From Acidobacteriaceae bacterium (GTDB lineage: Bacteria > Acidobacteriota > Terriglobia > Terriglobales > Acidobacteriaceae): a stretch of DNA of 64,000 nucleotides. A model generated the notes under the pieces. That model ran no database searches. It saw nothing but the letters and a program-made list of their open reading frames with translations, and was not told where the DNA came from. Both the position numbers and the translations under genes were made by a program. Where the stretch lies: contig PLGG01000056.1 in assembly GCA_003138515.1 (NCBI GenBank), forward strand, positions 141,198-205,197. The letters run 5' to 3'. Below, in pieces: positions 31,248 through 39,381 of the stretch (its first letter is position 1; every line of letters starts with the position of its first letter).

Positions 31248-34009
31248 ATCAGCCGCTCCACCTCATCGTGCAGCCGCGCGGTGATCGCCGCCTCTGTCTC
31301 TTCTGGACCGAACTGGATTGCCTCGCCGATCTGCACTTCAATCGTCCCCGAACGGAACCAGCGTCGCTCTCCGGTCGCAATCTCGCCCAGCCCGCGGATG
31401 CCCACGGGCAGAATCGGCACGTAGCTCTGCTTGGCCAGCAGGCCAATGCCCGGCCTGAAGCGCGCAAGTTGCCCCTCCGCTGAGCGCGTGCCCTCGGGAA
31501 AGACCATCACGTTGTAGCCGCGGTCCAGAGCCTTGCCCGCGTGGGCAAAGCTCCGCTGAAAGTCGCGCTGACGCGGCAGCGGAAACACGTTGAACAGCGC
31601 CGTCACGAGCCAATAAGCCGGCGGCCCGAGAAGATAAAAGCCCTTGTGTCCCGGCGGCCAGTCAGGATTGCGCCAATGCCGGTAGTCCTCGAGCATCTCG
31701 CCCAGCATCGCCGTCGCAATCCATCGCCGGTACGGCGCCGGCAGGGCGTTGACGATCAGCGGCCCGTCGAATGCAGTCACGTGGTTGGCCACAATCACCA
31801 GCGGCCCCTTGGGAAGCGGCTTCTCCGGCCCCACCACGCGCGGCGCAGCCAGCAGCCACGTAATCGGGCGAATCACGGCCTCGATAAACGCCGCGCGAAT
31901 CCAGTGGAACGGCTTCCACCACGGCCACGTCGGATAGAGAAAGTGCGGCCGCGGGAGCTCTTGCAGCGCCTCACCGCCTTCCGGATCTCTGTTCTCCGAT
32001 CTCATTTCTCTGACCCCTGGGCCCTGTTCCACGTTCCCTGTTGCGTTTTCTCCTTGCTCCTTCGCTCCCTCGCTCCCTTGCTCGCTCGTTCCGCTGTTCA
32101 CCTGATCTCTGGTCTCTGACCCCTGGACTCGATCCCCTAATCCCTCGTTCGCCACCACCCTGCGCAGCTCGCCCAGCGTCTGCACCTCCTCGAGCAAGCT
32201 CGTGCCTGAAATAATCCCCAGCCGCTCTTCGATCGCCGCGCCTAACTGCACGCGCCCCAGGCTGTCGAGATGAAGGTCCTCGGTCAGTCGCAGCTCATCG
32301 CCCACGCCGGGATGTGCCTCTCCAGTAATCTGCGCGATCAGCGCCAGCAGCCAATCGGACGAAGGCCCAAACGGAGGTTCGCCGTTGCTTGCAGCCTTGC
32401 CGCTGCCGGGTGTCGCGGCCGCTGCCTGGATCCGCTCGAGCCATTCGGCGACGGGCTTGCGCCTCACCTTACCGGTCGAAGTCCTCGGCAGGTCCGGCTC
32501 CGGCCACATCACCCACCGTGTAATCCTTTGGAACTCCGGCAGCGTGGCATTGGCGCGCTCGATAGCAGCCAGCGCGCTGTCGCCCGATCCCCGGCAGGCC
32601 AGCACCGCGCATGGCTCCGGCCCTGTCGGCGTCTCCATCGCAACCACCGCGCAGGCTGCAACTTCAGGCTGTTCCTCGATCGCCGATTCTATGTCCTCCG
32701 GGTGGATGTTTACGCCCGCTGCCGTAACAATGACCTCGCTCTTCCGGCCCAGGAATCTCAGCTCGCCAGACTCCTGCCGCTCTGCAATGTCTCCCGTCGC
32801 CAGCCACTCCTCCTCACGCGGGCGCATGGCTCCGTCCTCCCACGTAGCGCCGGAAACCACGTCGCCGCGCACCAGCACTTCGCCGTCGGGCCCCAGCTTC
32901 ACCTCACGCCCGCGGAGCGGCTTGCCAATCGTTCCCTCGGCCACATGAAACGGATGATTCAGCGTGATGAGCGCTGTGGTCTCGGTCATGCCGTAGCCCT
33001 GCACCATCACGAAGCCCAGCGCATTCCAGAACTGTTCCAGTGGCCCCGGCAGCGCGCCGCCGCCCGAAACAAAAGCCCAGAACTTCAGCCCGAACTCGCG
33101 ATGGACCCGGCGGAAGCGCCACCAGCGCCGCCATCTGCCGATCTTTTCGAGCGACGCTGCCACACGTTCAGCCAGCCCGTCGTGCGTCGCTTCGAGATGC
33201 GTCTTTAGGAGCGCCAGCACGCGCGGCACGGCAGCAAGCACCGAAATGCGTTCGCCGCGAATCAATTCGATCAGCCGCGGCGCAGCCAGCCGGCTCTCAA
33301 AGTGCAGCTCCGCGGTGAGGACCGGTGGCACCCATAGGCCCATCGTCTGCCCGAAGACATGGCTCAACGGCAGCGTGTGCAGAATGCGCAGCGGATGAAC
33401 CAGCCGCTCATAGCGCATGTAGGGCTTGGCGCCGTCTTCGATGGGCCCCACGCTCGCGAGCACGTTGCCATGGGTCAGAACGATGCCTTTGGGATCGCCC
33501 GTGGTCCCGGAAGTAAAAAGAATCTCGATCGGTGTTTGGTTTGAGAGTCCTGGGATGGCGCCCATCTCCGCGGCAGGCAGCTCGCCCAGCCAATCTTCAA
33601 AGGCCAGAATGTCAAACGACTGAGGGCGCCCCCGGTCCCGATTCTGGGACCGGGGAATCAACCTCTCCAGCAGGAGCGCGTCGCCAACCGCGAGCTTCGG
33701 ACTCACATCCTTGGCCACCCTCGCCACAAACTCGGCGGTTCCGAAGGCATCGAGCGGCACGGCCAGAACGCCGCGCAGCATGCAGCCATGAAAAGCGGCA
33801 ATCCACTCGGCGCTGTTTTCAGCCCAGATCAAAACGCGCTCGCCCTCGGCGATGCCTCGCGCCTCGAGCAGCGCGGCAAAGCGGCCGGCAAGCCGCGCCA
33901 GCTCCCCATACGTCGTCACCCGCCGGCGGTTGCCCCGGTAGCGCACCACGGCGATCTCGCCGTCGAAGCGGCGAAAATCGTCGATCAGCGTCGCCAGGTG
34001 ATCGCGCAT
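31223..34009 (-). CDS. Fused AMP-ligase, acyl carrier and PlsC-type acyltransferase
   Basis: A 928-residue three-domain protein. Residues 1-530 are an AMP-forming acyl-adenylating enzyme: TSGTTGDPKG at 166-175, YGMTETTALITLNHP, and PRTSTGKVRRKP near the end. Residues about 550-625 are an acyl carrier domain, with the phosphopantetheine site LHLDSLGRVQL (Ser about 583). Residues 690-925 are a glycerolipid acyltransferase with NHVTAFDGP (HX4D, His about 743) and VFPEGTRS. Logically, an acid is activated, loaded on the carrier and moved to a lipid or other acceptor, as in Aas/acyl-ACP synthetase plus LPLAT systems. The linker at about 627-680 is low complexity and encoded by repeats. A hairpin repeat lies in-frame near residues 118-128. 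Confidence 0.88.
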   Translation of the reverse strand: MRDHLATLIDDFRRFDGEIAVVRYRGNRRRVTTYGELARLAGRFAALLEARGIAEGERVLIWAENSAEWIAAFHGCMLRGVLAVPLDAFGTAEFVARVAKDVSPKLAVGDALLLERLIPRSQNRDRGRPQSFDILAFEDWLGELPAAEMGAIPGLSNQTPIEILFTSGTTGDPKGIVLTHGNVLASVGPIEDGAKPYMRYERLVHPLRILHTLPLSHVFGQTMGLWVPPVLTAELHFESRLAAPRLIELIRGERISVLAAVPRVLALLKTHLEATHDGLAERVAASLEKIGRWRRWWRFRRVHREFGLKFWAFVSGGGALPGPLEQFWNALGFVMVQGYGMTETTALITLNHPFHVAEGTIGKPLRGREVKLGPDGEVLVRGDVVSGATWEDGAMRPREEEWLATGDIAERQESGELRFLGRKSEVIVTAAGVNIHPEDIESAIEEQPEVAACAVVAMETPTGPEPCAVLACRGSGDSALAAIERANATLPEFQRITRWVMWPEPDLPRTSTGKVRRKPVAEWLERIQAAAATPGSGKAASNGEPPFGPSSDWLLALIAQITGEAHPGVGDELRLTEDLHLDSLGRVQLGAAIEERLGIISGTSLLEEVQTLGELRRVVANEGLGDRVQGSETRDQVNSGTSEQGSEGAKEQGENATGNVEQGPGVREMRSENRDPEGGEALQELPRPHFLYPTWPWWKPFHWIRAAFIEAVIRPITWLLAAPRVVGPEKPLPKGPLVIVANHVTAFDGPLIVNALPAPYRRWIATAMLGEMLEDYRHWRNPDWPPGHKGFYLLGPPAYWLVTALFNVFPLPRQRDFQRSFAHAGKALDRGYNVMVFPEGTRSAEGQLARFRPGIGLLAKQSYVPILPVGIRGLGEIATGERRWFRSGTIEVQIGEAIQFGPEETEAAITARLHDEVERLMGDSKSAS
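31983..32115. repeat. Repetitive coding linker: CT-rich phrases and octamers
   Basis: Inside the fusion gene, the plus strand carries GATCTCTGTTCTCCGATCTC-like phrases, then in-phase octamers tccttcgc, tccctcgc and tcccttgc around 32060-32090, then again GATCTCTGGTCTCTGA. The same classes occur outside genes at 3404-3466 and 25831-25902. On the coding strand they give a Glu/Gln/Gly/Ser/Asn-rich spacer. Confidence 0.75.
33626..33656. repeat. GTGCCCC-family hairpin inside the AMP-ligase domain
   Basis: Perfect 10-bp arms CCCCGGTCCC (33630-33639) and GGGACCGGGG (33646-33655), the same arm sequence as the intergenic copy at 55527-55555. It encodes the RSQNRDRGRP stretch without breaking the frame. 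Confidence 0.8.
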
Positions 34010-34172
34010 ATTTGGAACGGCAATCTCATGGTAGCAGTGGCAGGTTGGCCACTTTTAAGCTCCTTTGCATTCTGCGTGAAAGTATGACCGCGAGAAGGCC
34101 AGTCGCTGGTTGCGGCTGCGTCAACTGCGCCTGCTGCGCCGGCGTCGTAAACTAGAAAGAGCTGGATTCCCC

Positions 34173-34874
34173 ATGAAGAAACTCGCCATCGGCGTCTATC
34201 TTTTGATCACCGTTGCCTTGCTCGGCTGGGCCTACTATCAGGCCATTTATGTCGCTCCCAACGATGCCGCGCAGGGTGAGATGTTCCGCATCATCTACTA
34301 TCATGTGCCGTCAGCGTCGGTCGCCTTCCTGTTTTTCGCCGTCAGCCTCATCGGTTCCATCGGGTATCTGGCCACGCGGCACGACCACGCCGAGCGCGCG
34401 CAAATGTTCGACGCTTGGGCACTGGCCGGCGCTGAGGTCGGCGTCGTCTTCTGCACCGTAGTGCTCATCACGGGGCCGCTTTGGGGCAGGCGCGCGTGGG
34501 GTATGTGGTGGACCTGGGACGCGCGCCTCACCACCACGCTGGTTCTGTGGCTCATCTACGTCAGCTACCTGCTCTTGCGCCGCTTCGCCGCCGGGCCCCA
34601 GATGCAAACGCTGGCCGCCGTGCTGGGAATCTTCGGCGCACTCGACGTGCCTATCGTCTATATGTCGAATCGCTGGTGGCGCACGCAGCATCCGGCGCCC
34701 GTCTTCGGCGGCGGGCAGGATTCCGGAATGGACTCCACGATGGTCGGCGCGCTCCTCTGGAACATGCTCGCCTGGTTCTTTTGGGGTGTGCTCATCCTCG
34801 CCCTTCGCTACCGCGTGGAGCGCAAGCACCAGAAGATCGCCGCCGAAGAAGCCGAACACGCTTTGAATTTCTGA
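34173..34874 (+). CDS. ccmC: Haem exporter CcmC-type cytochrome c maturation protein
   Basis: A 233-residue membrane protein with six helices. The tryptophan-rich haem-handling motif WGMWWTWDARLT is at 109-120. Two conserved histidines flank it, in YYHVPSAS (His44) and WRTQHPAP near residue 176. CcmC passes haem to CcmE in the system I pathway. The start is the ATG giving MKKLAIGVYLL. Upstream in-frame codons are Arg/Leu-rich and unlikely. Only ccmC and one small membrane gene are here. ccmA, ccmB, ccmE and ccmF are not in the window. Confidence 0.88.
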   Translation: MKKLAIGVYLLITVALLGWAYYQAIYVAPNDAAQGEMFRIIYYHVPSASVAFLFFAVSLIGSIGYLATRHDHAERAQMFDAWALAGAEVGVVFCTVVLITGPLWGRRAWGMWWTWDARLTTTLVLWLIYVSYLLLRRFAAGPQMQTLAAVLGIFGALDVPIVYMSNRWWRTQHPAPVFGGGQDSGMDSTMVGALLWNMLAWFFWGVLILALRYRVERKHQKIAAEEAEHALNF

Positions 34875-34911
34875 TTGCCATGCGACTTTGCCGCGAAGAT
34901 CGAGGTCTCCG

Positions 34912-35163
34912 ATGAAGAAATTTGGTACCGTCTTAATCGTTGCCGTCCCCGTCATTCTTTTTGGCTGGGCAGGGTACCTCGTCCTTACCGCGCCGCCCGA
35001 GCCCCCATTCGACTGGCGGCTGCACATGTCCACTGCAGAACACGATGCGATCGTCGCCACACTCAATCACCTCTATACGAGAGCCGCCTACACCGTCACC
35101 TGGGCCATCCAGCTCGGCTACGCCGCTTGGCTCTTCGTCAAGTGGCAATCGCAAAAGCAATAG
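34912..35163 (+). CDS. Small membrane protein next to ccmC
   Basis: An 83-residue protein with two hydrophobic helices (about 5-24 and 55-76). Between them is a loop with PPEPPFDWRLHMSTAEHDAIV. It begins 37 bases after ccmC on the same strand and is probably co-transcribed. It is longer than CcmD (about 60 residues, one helix) but could play a similar accessory role. I recognise no family motif. Confidence 0.65.
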   Translation: MKKFGTVLIVAVPVILFGWAGYLVLTAPPEPPFDWRLHMSTAEHDAIVATLNHLYTRAAYTVTWAIQLGYAAWLFVKWQSQKQ

Positions 35164-35273
35164 GGGCAAGGCAGATCAATCGAAGAGTGAGAAAGGGCCC
35201 CACATTGTTTGACTTTGCCGGGCGTAGAGTGGGCACAACAACATCGCGATGAACCGATGAGGGATTGGGAACT

Positions 35274-35600
35274 ATGCGTACAGAATCAGACGCCGAGCAA
35301 AATTCGCCCGCTGCTCTAGTTGAGGAGATCGCACCCCGATCCCCATGGCGCGTAACGGATGTCGAGGCTCTTCCGGAGTTTCGGCTACGGGTAACATTTG
35401 CCGACGGCTCGACAGGCATGGTCGACATGGCCCGGTTGGTGCACTCCCCGCAAGCAGGAGTTTTCGCGGCGCTTCTCGACCAGTCTCTTTTCGCCCAGGT
35501 GACGATCGAGTACGGTGCCGTGACATGGCCCGGGGAACTGGATCTTGCTCCAGATGCTATGCACGCAGCAATCAGCGAACATGGCGTGTGGTCTCTCTAG
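35274..35600 (+). CDS. DUF2442 domain protein
   Basis: A 108-residue protein with the DUF2442 pattern: VTDVEALPEFRLRVTFADGS, a central VHSPQAGVFAALLDQSLFAQVTIEYGAVTWPGELDLAPDAM, and a short tail. DUF2442 proteins usually pair with DUF4160 genes as a small, possibly toxin-antitoxin-like, module. No DUF4160 gene is within the 109 bases before it or after it. The ATG at 35274 was chosen, and a TTG three codons earlier is possible. Confidence 0.75.
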   Translation: MRTESDAEQNSPAALVEEIAPRSPWRVTDVEALPEFRLRVTFADGSTGMVDMARLVHSPQAGVFAALLDQSLFAQVTIEYGAVTWPGELDLAPDAMHAAISEHGVWSL

Positions 35601-36030
35601 GAAACGCAACTTGCAGAACCTCCGAGATTGGCCTTCCGTCCCGTAAATGAAAAGTCATTGGTGAGCCTCAACCCTTTTAATTAAGACACTACCCGATCTC
35701 GCCTCGTTGTCACACGCCCTTGTGCTCCCCGTCACGACTTATCGTGATCCTCGCCCCGCCCAGCATTCTGCCGCTCCGTTCGTAACTCTCCGACGAGTGA
35801 CCCCTCTACCACTTCCGCGTATCTTTCCAGCTTTTCGTGCTATTCAAGATTCCTCTCATACCGTCGATGATGCATTTGTAGATCGGCTGCACAGCGGTTC
35901 TTCGGCAATCAGTTTGGGCCTTGGACTCTCGCGTTGCGGTGCCTCGTCCTCGTTAGAAGGTGAGTAGGCCGCAGGGGCTTTTACCGGCTGAGTTCCGAAT
36001 TCCGCTGAGCGCCGATTGGGGACAGATATC

Positions 36031-36138
36031 ATGCATGACTTCTTGATTGCTCTTGCATTTATCGGTATGGTCATCGCTCCCGCCATCGTGGCGGCGAATT
36101 GCTCAACCGAATTCACAGACGAATCCAAATCAAAATAA
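36031..36138 (+). CDS. Small single-helix membrane protein (35 aa)
   Basis: ATG to TAA, 35 residues: MHDFLIALAFIGMVIAPAIV forms one hydrophobic helix, followed by AANCSTEF and a charged polar end. GGGGA lies about ten bases upstream. The shape is that of a genuine small membrane protein, but no family evidence is available from sequence alone. A longer minus-strand frame overlaps it and appears less likely. Confidence 0.5.
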   Translation: MHDFLIALAFIGMVIAPAIVAANCSTEFTDESKSK

Positions 36139-36169
36139 TCTCTGCCGCTCTTGCTCCGAAAGTTTTCAC

Positions 36170-36239
36170 CCCTGATCTGCGTTGTTACAACCTTTCTTCG
36201 ACCTGCGTTGTGAACCCTCTTCCCTGATCTGCGTTGTTA
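36170..36239. repeat. Direct repeat with 18-bp arms
   Basis: CCCTGATCTGCGTTGTTA occurs at 36170-36187 and 36222-36239, 52 bases apart. A shorter relative (ACCTGCGTTGT) lies between them. They sit upstream of the small-protein/retropepsin pair and could be binding sites or insertion scars. Confidence 0.6.
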
Positions 36240-36389
36240 TAAAACCGCTTCTTCCGCCAGCCCCCCAAATGGCGCGGCTCCTGCGGACCCCCACCATCGA
36301 CACAGAGAATTAGCTGGAAATATGGTTTAATGTTGACACCGAAGAATCCGATGTATACGGTGGAGCGTCTAAGCAAGAGGTGAGCCCAA

Positions 36390-36590
36390 ATGTCGCCAGA
36401 GAACAAAATTCGCCTGGAAATACTGCAATCGGCGCCCCTTAACGAGTGGATTGCTCTCTCCGAGGATGAGTCACGTCTTGTTGCTGTGGGAGACGACTAC
36501 AGCGAAGTCTCTGAAAAAGCGGACGCGGCTGGCGAAACGGAGGCGGTCATCCTTAGGACGCCATCCGAGTGGTCGTCTTTCTCGGTCTAG
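36390..36590 (+). CDS. Small protein preceding a retropepsin-like gene (DUF5678-like)
   Basis: A 66-residue acidic protein (SEDESRLVAVGDDYSEVSEK). The segment NEWIALSEDESRLVAVGDDY and the ending PSEWSSFSV loosely resemble DUF5678-type small proteins. Its last 22 bases overlap the start of the protease gene in another frame, so the two are translationally linked. AGAGG near 36377 may be its ribosome binding site. Its role is unknown. It may be a partner or substrate of the protease. Confidence 0.6.
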   Translation: MSPENKIRLEILQSAPLNEWIALSEDESRLVAVGDDYSEVSEKADAAGETEAVILRTPSEWSSFSV

Positions 36591-37015
36591 TCTTGAGCAC
36601 GGTAATTCCATATCGGATATTCCCGGATGGTCTCGGCTCGTATCTTTACTGGGCTGCAATGAACGTTCAGATTGCGCTCCCAGGGCGCAATGCGCCTCGC
36701 ACAAAGCGGTTTGAGGCCGTTATTGACTCGGGAGCAACGCGTTGCCTTTTTCATGCGAATATCGCCGCGCATTTAGGAATCGACCTGAAGTCTCGAAGAA
36801 GAGAAATGACGAGTGGGATTGGCGGCCGAGAGGAGTCGTGGCTGCATCCTATAGCGCTTTACATTCCCGGCGGTCCTGTCCAAATCACAGCAGCCTTCAA
36901 AGAGAACTTGCCCTTGGCCGGACTGCTCGGCACGACGGGTTTTTTCGACCAGTTCACGATCACCTTTGATTCAGCGGCGCAACACTGCCTCCTGGAGCGT
37001 ATTTGCCACGCCTAG
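36569..37015 (+). CDS. Retropepsin-like aspartic protease
   Basis: About 148 residues. VIDSGATRCLFHANIAAHLG holds the active-site Asp-Ser-Gly (53-55) with the family's hydrophobic strand. The late LPLAGLLGTTGFFDQFTITFD holds the second conserved LLG / F.D block. Such single-domain proteases act as homodimers like retroviral proteases, and their bacterial targets are mostly unknown. The start is uncertain: GTG 36569 overlaps the preceding gene, while ATG 36659 would cut the first strand. The final residues (CLLERICHA) are cysteine-rich. Confidence 0.75.
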   Translation: MVVFLGLVLSTVIPYRIFPDGLGSYLYWAAMNVQIALPGRNAPRTKRFEAVIDSGATRCLFHANIAAHLGIDLKSRRREMTSGIGGREESWLHPIALYIPGGPVQITAAFKENLPLAGLLGTTGFFDQFTITFDSAAQHCLLERICHA

Positions 37016-37098
37016 CGCCTCTCAAGTCCAAACCTTTTCACCGCCAGAAATTGCCCTTCTTTCCTCCACCCGGTAGACTGATGGTTCGAGGACCGGCC

Positions 37099-38154
37099 AT
37101 GTTAGTCGTCATGAAAGCGCAGGCTACGCCAGAGGAGATTCAGGCCGTCTGCGACCACATCGTCGAGATGGGTTTCCGTCCCCATCCCCTTCCCGGAGCA
37201 CAGCGCACCGCTATCGGCATCACCGGCAATCAGGGCGAGGCCAATCGCGGCAATCTGGAATCGCTCTCCGGCGTTGCCGAAGTCATTCGCGTCTCCAAAG
37301 CCTACAAACTTGCCAGCCGCGACGTAAAAGAGGAAGACACCGTCGTGCGCTTTGCCGGCTCCAACGCCGCTATTGGTGGCCGCAATCTCGCCGTCATCGC
37401 CGGCCCATGCTCCATCGAAACTCGAGACCAGGCCTTTGCCATCGCATCCGAAATCGCCGCATCCGGCGCGCAGTTCTTCCGCGGCGGCGCGTACAAGCCG
37501 CGCACGTCTCCATACGCCTTTCAGGGCCTCGGCCTTGAAGCGCTGAAAATCATGGCCGAAATCAGAGACAAATTCGGCCTCCGCATCGTCACCGAGGCGC
37601 TCGACAACGAAACCCTCGACCTCGTTGCCGAGTGGGCCGACGTAGTCCAGATCGGCGCGCGCAACATGCAGAACTTCTCGCTGCTCAAGAAAGCTGGCCG
37701 GCTGCGCAAGCCCGTGCTCATCAAGCGCGGCATGAGCGCTACTCTCGAAGAATTTCTGATGGCCGCCGAGTACGTCATGAGCGAGGGAAACTACGAAGTG
37801 ATTCTTTGCGAGCGCGGCGTGCGCACCTTCGCCGATCACGCGCGCAACACGCTCGACTTGAGCATCGTCCCCGCGCTGCACCACGTCAGCCACCTGCCCA
37901 TCCTCGTCGATCCCAGCCACGGAACCGGCCGCCGCGACAGCGTCCTGCCCATGGCGCGCGCAGCCATCGCCGCCGGGGCCGACGGCGTGATGGTCGAAGT
38001 GCACAACCACCCCGAGAGCGCACTCTCCGATGGGCCGCAGTCGCTCTACCCCGCGCAATTCGCAACCATGATGACCGAGCTCGAAAAAATTGCGCCAGTC
38101 GTCGGTCGCCATCTCACGCGAGGCGTCTCCGTTCCCGCCGCTGCGGGCGAGTGA
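37099..38154 (+). CDS. aroF: 3-deoxy-7-phosphoheptulonate synthase (type I-beta)
   Basis: A 351-residue DAHP synthase. Residues 1-70 are the ferredoxin-like regulatory domain (MLVVMKAQATPEEIQAVCDH) seen in Thermotoga/Bacillus-type enzymes. The barrel carries VIAGPCSIETRDQ, GGAYKPRTSPYAFQG, QIGARNMQNF, LIKRGMSAT and DPSHGTGRR. It joins phosphoenolpyruvate and erythrose 4-phosphate, the first shikimate step, and the N-terminal domain gives aromatic feedback control in this class. GAGGA sits six bases before the ATG. No other aro gene is adjacent. The YVTN lipoprotein gene begins seven bases after its stop. Confidence 0.93.
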   Translation: MLVVMKAQATPEEIQAVCDHIVEMGFRPHPLPGAQRTAIGITGNQGEANRGNLESLSGVAEVIRVSKAYKLASRDVKEEDTVVRFAGSNAAIGGRNLAVIAGPCSIETRDQAFAIASEIAASGAQFFRGGAYKPRTSPYAFQGLGLEALKIMAEIRDKFGLRIVTEALDNETLDLVAEWADVVQIGARNMQNFSLLKKAGRLRKPVLIKRGMSATLEEFLMAAEYVMSEGNYEVILCERGVRTFADHARNTLDLSIVPALHHVSHLPILVDPSHGTGRRDSVLPMARAAIAAGADGVMVEVHNHPESALSDGPQSLYPAQFATMMTELEKIAPVVGRHLTRGVSVPAAAGE

Positions 38155-38161
38155 ACGGACA

Positions 38162-39334
38162 GTGGAAAGTTCGCGCAGATCGAGTGTTTTGAGACCGGCT
38201 CGCCTCGCGGCCGCCCTTCTCGCTCTCACCCTCGCCGGATGCCGTCCCCACGACTTTCCCCAGTACCCGCCGAACTATCGCGAATACGTCTACGTGACCA
38301 ACGGAGGCAGCGACACCGTCACGGTGCTCGACGTCGTCAACGTCCGCGTAGATCGCGAGTTGCCCGTCGGCCACAATCCGGTTGCCGTCGCCGCCAGCCC
38401 CACACGCAATGAAATCTATGTCGTGAACTCAGGCGCCGCACCGGCCGACGGCTCGCTCTCAGTCATCGACGCCGAGCACAACGCGGTCGTCGCCACCATC
38501 CCGCTTCACCGCCAGCCCGTCTCCATCGACCTCAACTCCGCCGGAACCGTCGCCTACATCGCCAACTCCGTCTCCAACTCCGTCTCCGTCATCGATCTCA
38601 CGGCTCGCCGCGAAATCGCGCAGATCGCCGCCGGCGACCAGCCAGTTGCCGCGCGTCTTACTCCCGACGGCAAAACCCTCGTGGTCGCCAACCTCCTTGG
38701 AAACGCGGCGACCATCATCGATGCGGCCAGCGGCAAAGTGCGCGCCTCGTTTCCGAGCTGCCCCGGCGCTTCCGAGGTCGTCATCGTTTCCGATTCCTCG
38801 AAGGCCTTCCTGCCCTGCTCGGCCGGTCGTCAGGTAATGGTCGTCGCGCTCGCCGAGCCCGATGCCCACCCCGCCGAAACCGACCGTCTTGAAACGCTCA
38901 TGGACGTCGGCCGCGCGCCCGTCGATCTTGCGCTGAAACCCGACGGCGGCGAGATCTTCGTCTCCAACTCCCTCTCCGACTCCGTCTCAGAGATTTACAA
39001 CTCCACCGATGAGGTCGGAGACACCTACATGATCGGCAACACTCCCATCCGCGGGATTGTCTCTCGCGACAACTCTCTGCTCTACGTGGCCAACGATCGC
39101 TCGCAGGAAGTCACCGTGTACTCGATTGATGACGGCAAGCGCATCGGCTCCATTTCCGTTGGCGACGGCCCCGCGGCGTTTGCATTCTCGTCTGCCGGAC
39201 ACCTTTTGTTCGTCGCCGATCGCCGCTCCGCCGACGTGGCCGTTGTCCGCATTGCCTCGCAATCGCTCTTCACACTGCTCCCCACTGGCAGCGATCCCAA
39301 CGCCATCGTCGACAAATCCTTCAATGTGCAGTAA
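38162..39334 (+). CDS. YVTN-type beta-propeller lipoprotein
   Basis: About 390 residues. The N terminus has a basic start, then ARLAAALLALTLAGC, a lipobox with the acylated Cys near residue 27. The rest is repeated blades such as YVYVTNGGSDTVTVLDVVN, AYIANSVSNSVSVIDLTAR and LLYVANDRSQEVTVYSIDDG, a seven-blade-like YVTN fold. Such proteins bind partners or small molecules in the periplasm. The GTG at 38162 was chosen, since an upstream frame overlaps aroF. Function is unknown. Confidence 0.82.
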   Translation: MESSRRSSVLRPARLAAALLALTLAGCRPHDFPQYPPNYREYVYVTNGGSDTVTVLDVVNVRVDRELPVGHNPVAVAASPTRNEIYVVNSGAAPADGSLSVIDAEHNAVVATIPLHRQPVSIDLNSAGTVAYIANSVSNSVSVIDLTARREIAQIAAGDQPVAARLTPDGKTLVVANLLGNAATIIDAASGKVRASFPSCPGASEVVIVSDSSKAFLPCSAGRQVMVVALAEPDAHPAETDRLETLMDVGRAPVDLALKPDGGEIFVSNSLSDSVSEIYNSTDEVGDTYMIGNTPIRGIVSRDNSLLYVANDRSQEVTVYSIDDGKRIGSISVGDGPAAFAFSSAGHLLFVADRRSADVAVVRIASQSLFTLLPTGSDPNAIVDKSFNVQ

Positions 39335-39381
39335 ACGCACGCGTGTGTCGCCGCCGGAAGTCGATCGATTGTAGATTGTCG

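Larger units (their letters stand above)
35601..36389. other. Low-coding region with one small ORF and direct repeats
   Basis: About 790 bases. Two things stand out. One is a 35-codon frame at 36031-36138 (listed separately). The other is an 18-bp direct repeat, CCCTGATCTGCGTTGTTA, at 36170-36187 and 36222-36239, with a partial ACCTGCGTTGT copy between. TTGACA at 36333-36338 and TATACG at 36354-36359 may be a weak promoter (15-base gap) for the gene at 36390. Other open frames here look like chance. Confidence 0.5.

Noticed and set aside
35707..35967. 86-codon plus-strand frame
   Set aside because: Pro/Arg/Ser-rich, no motif, no ribosome binding site.
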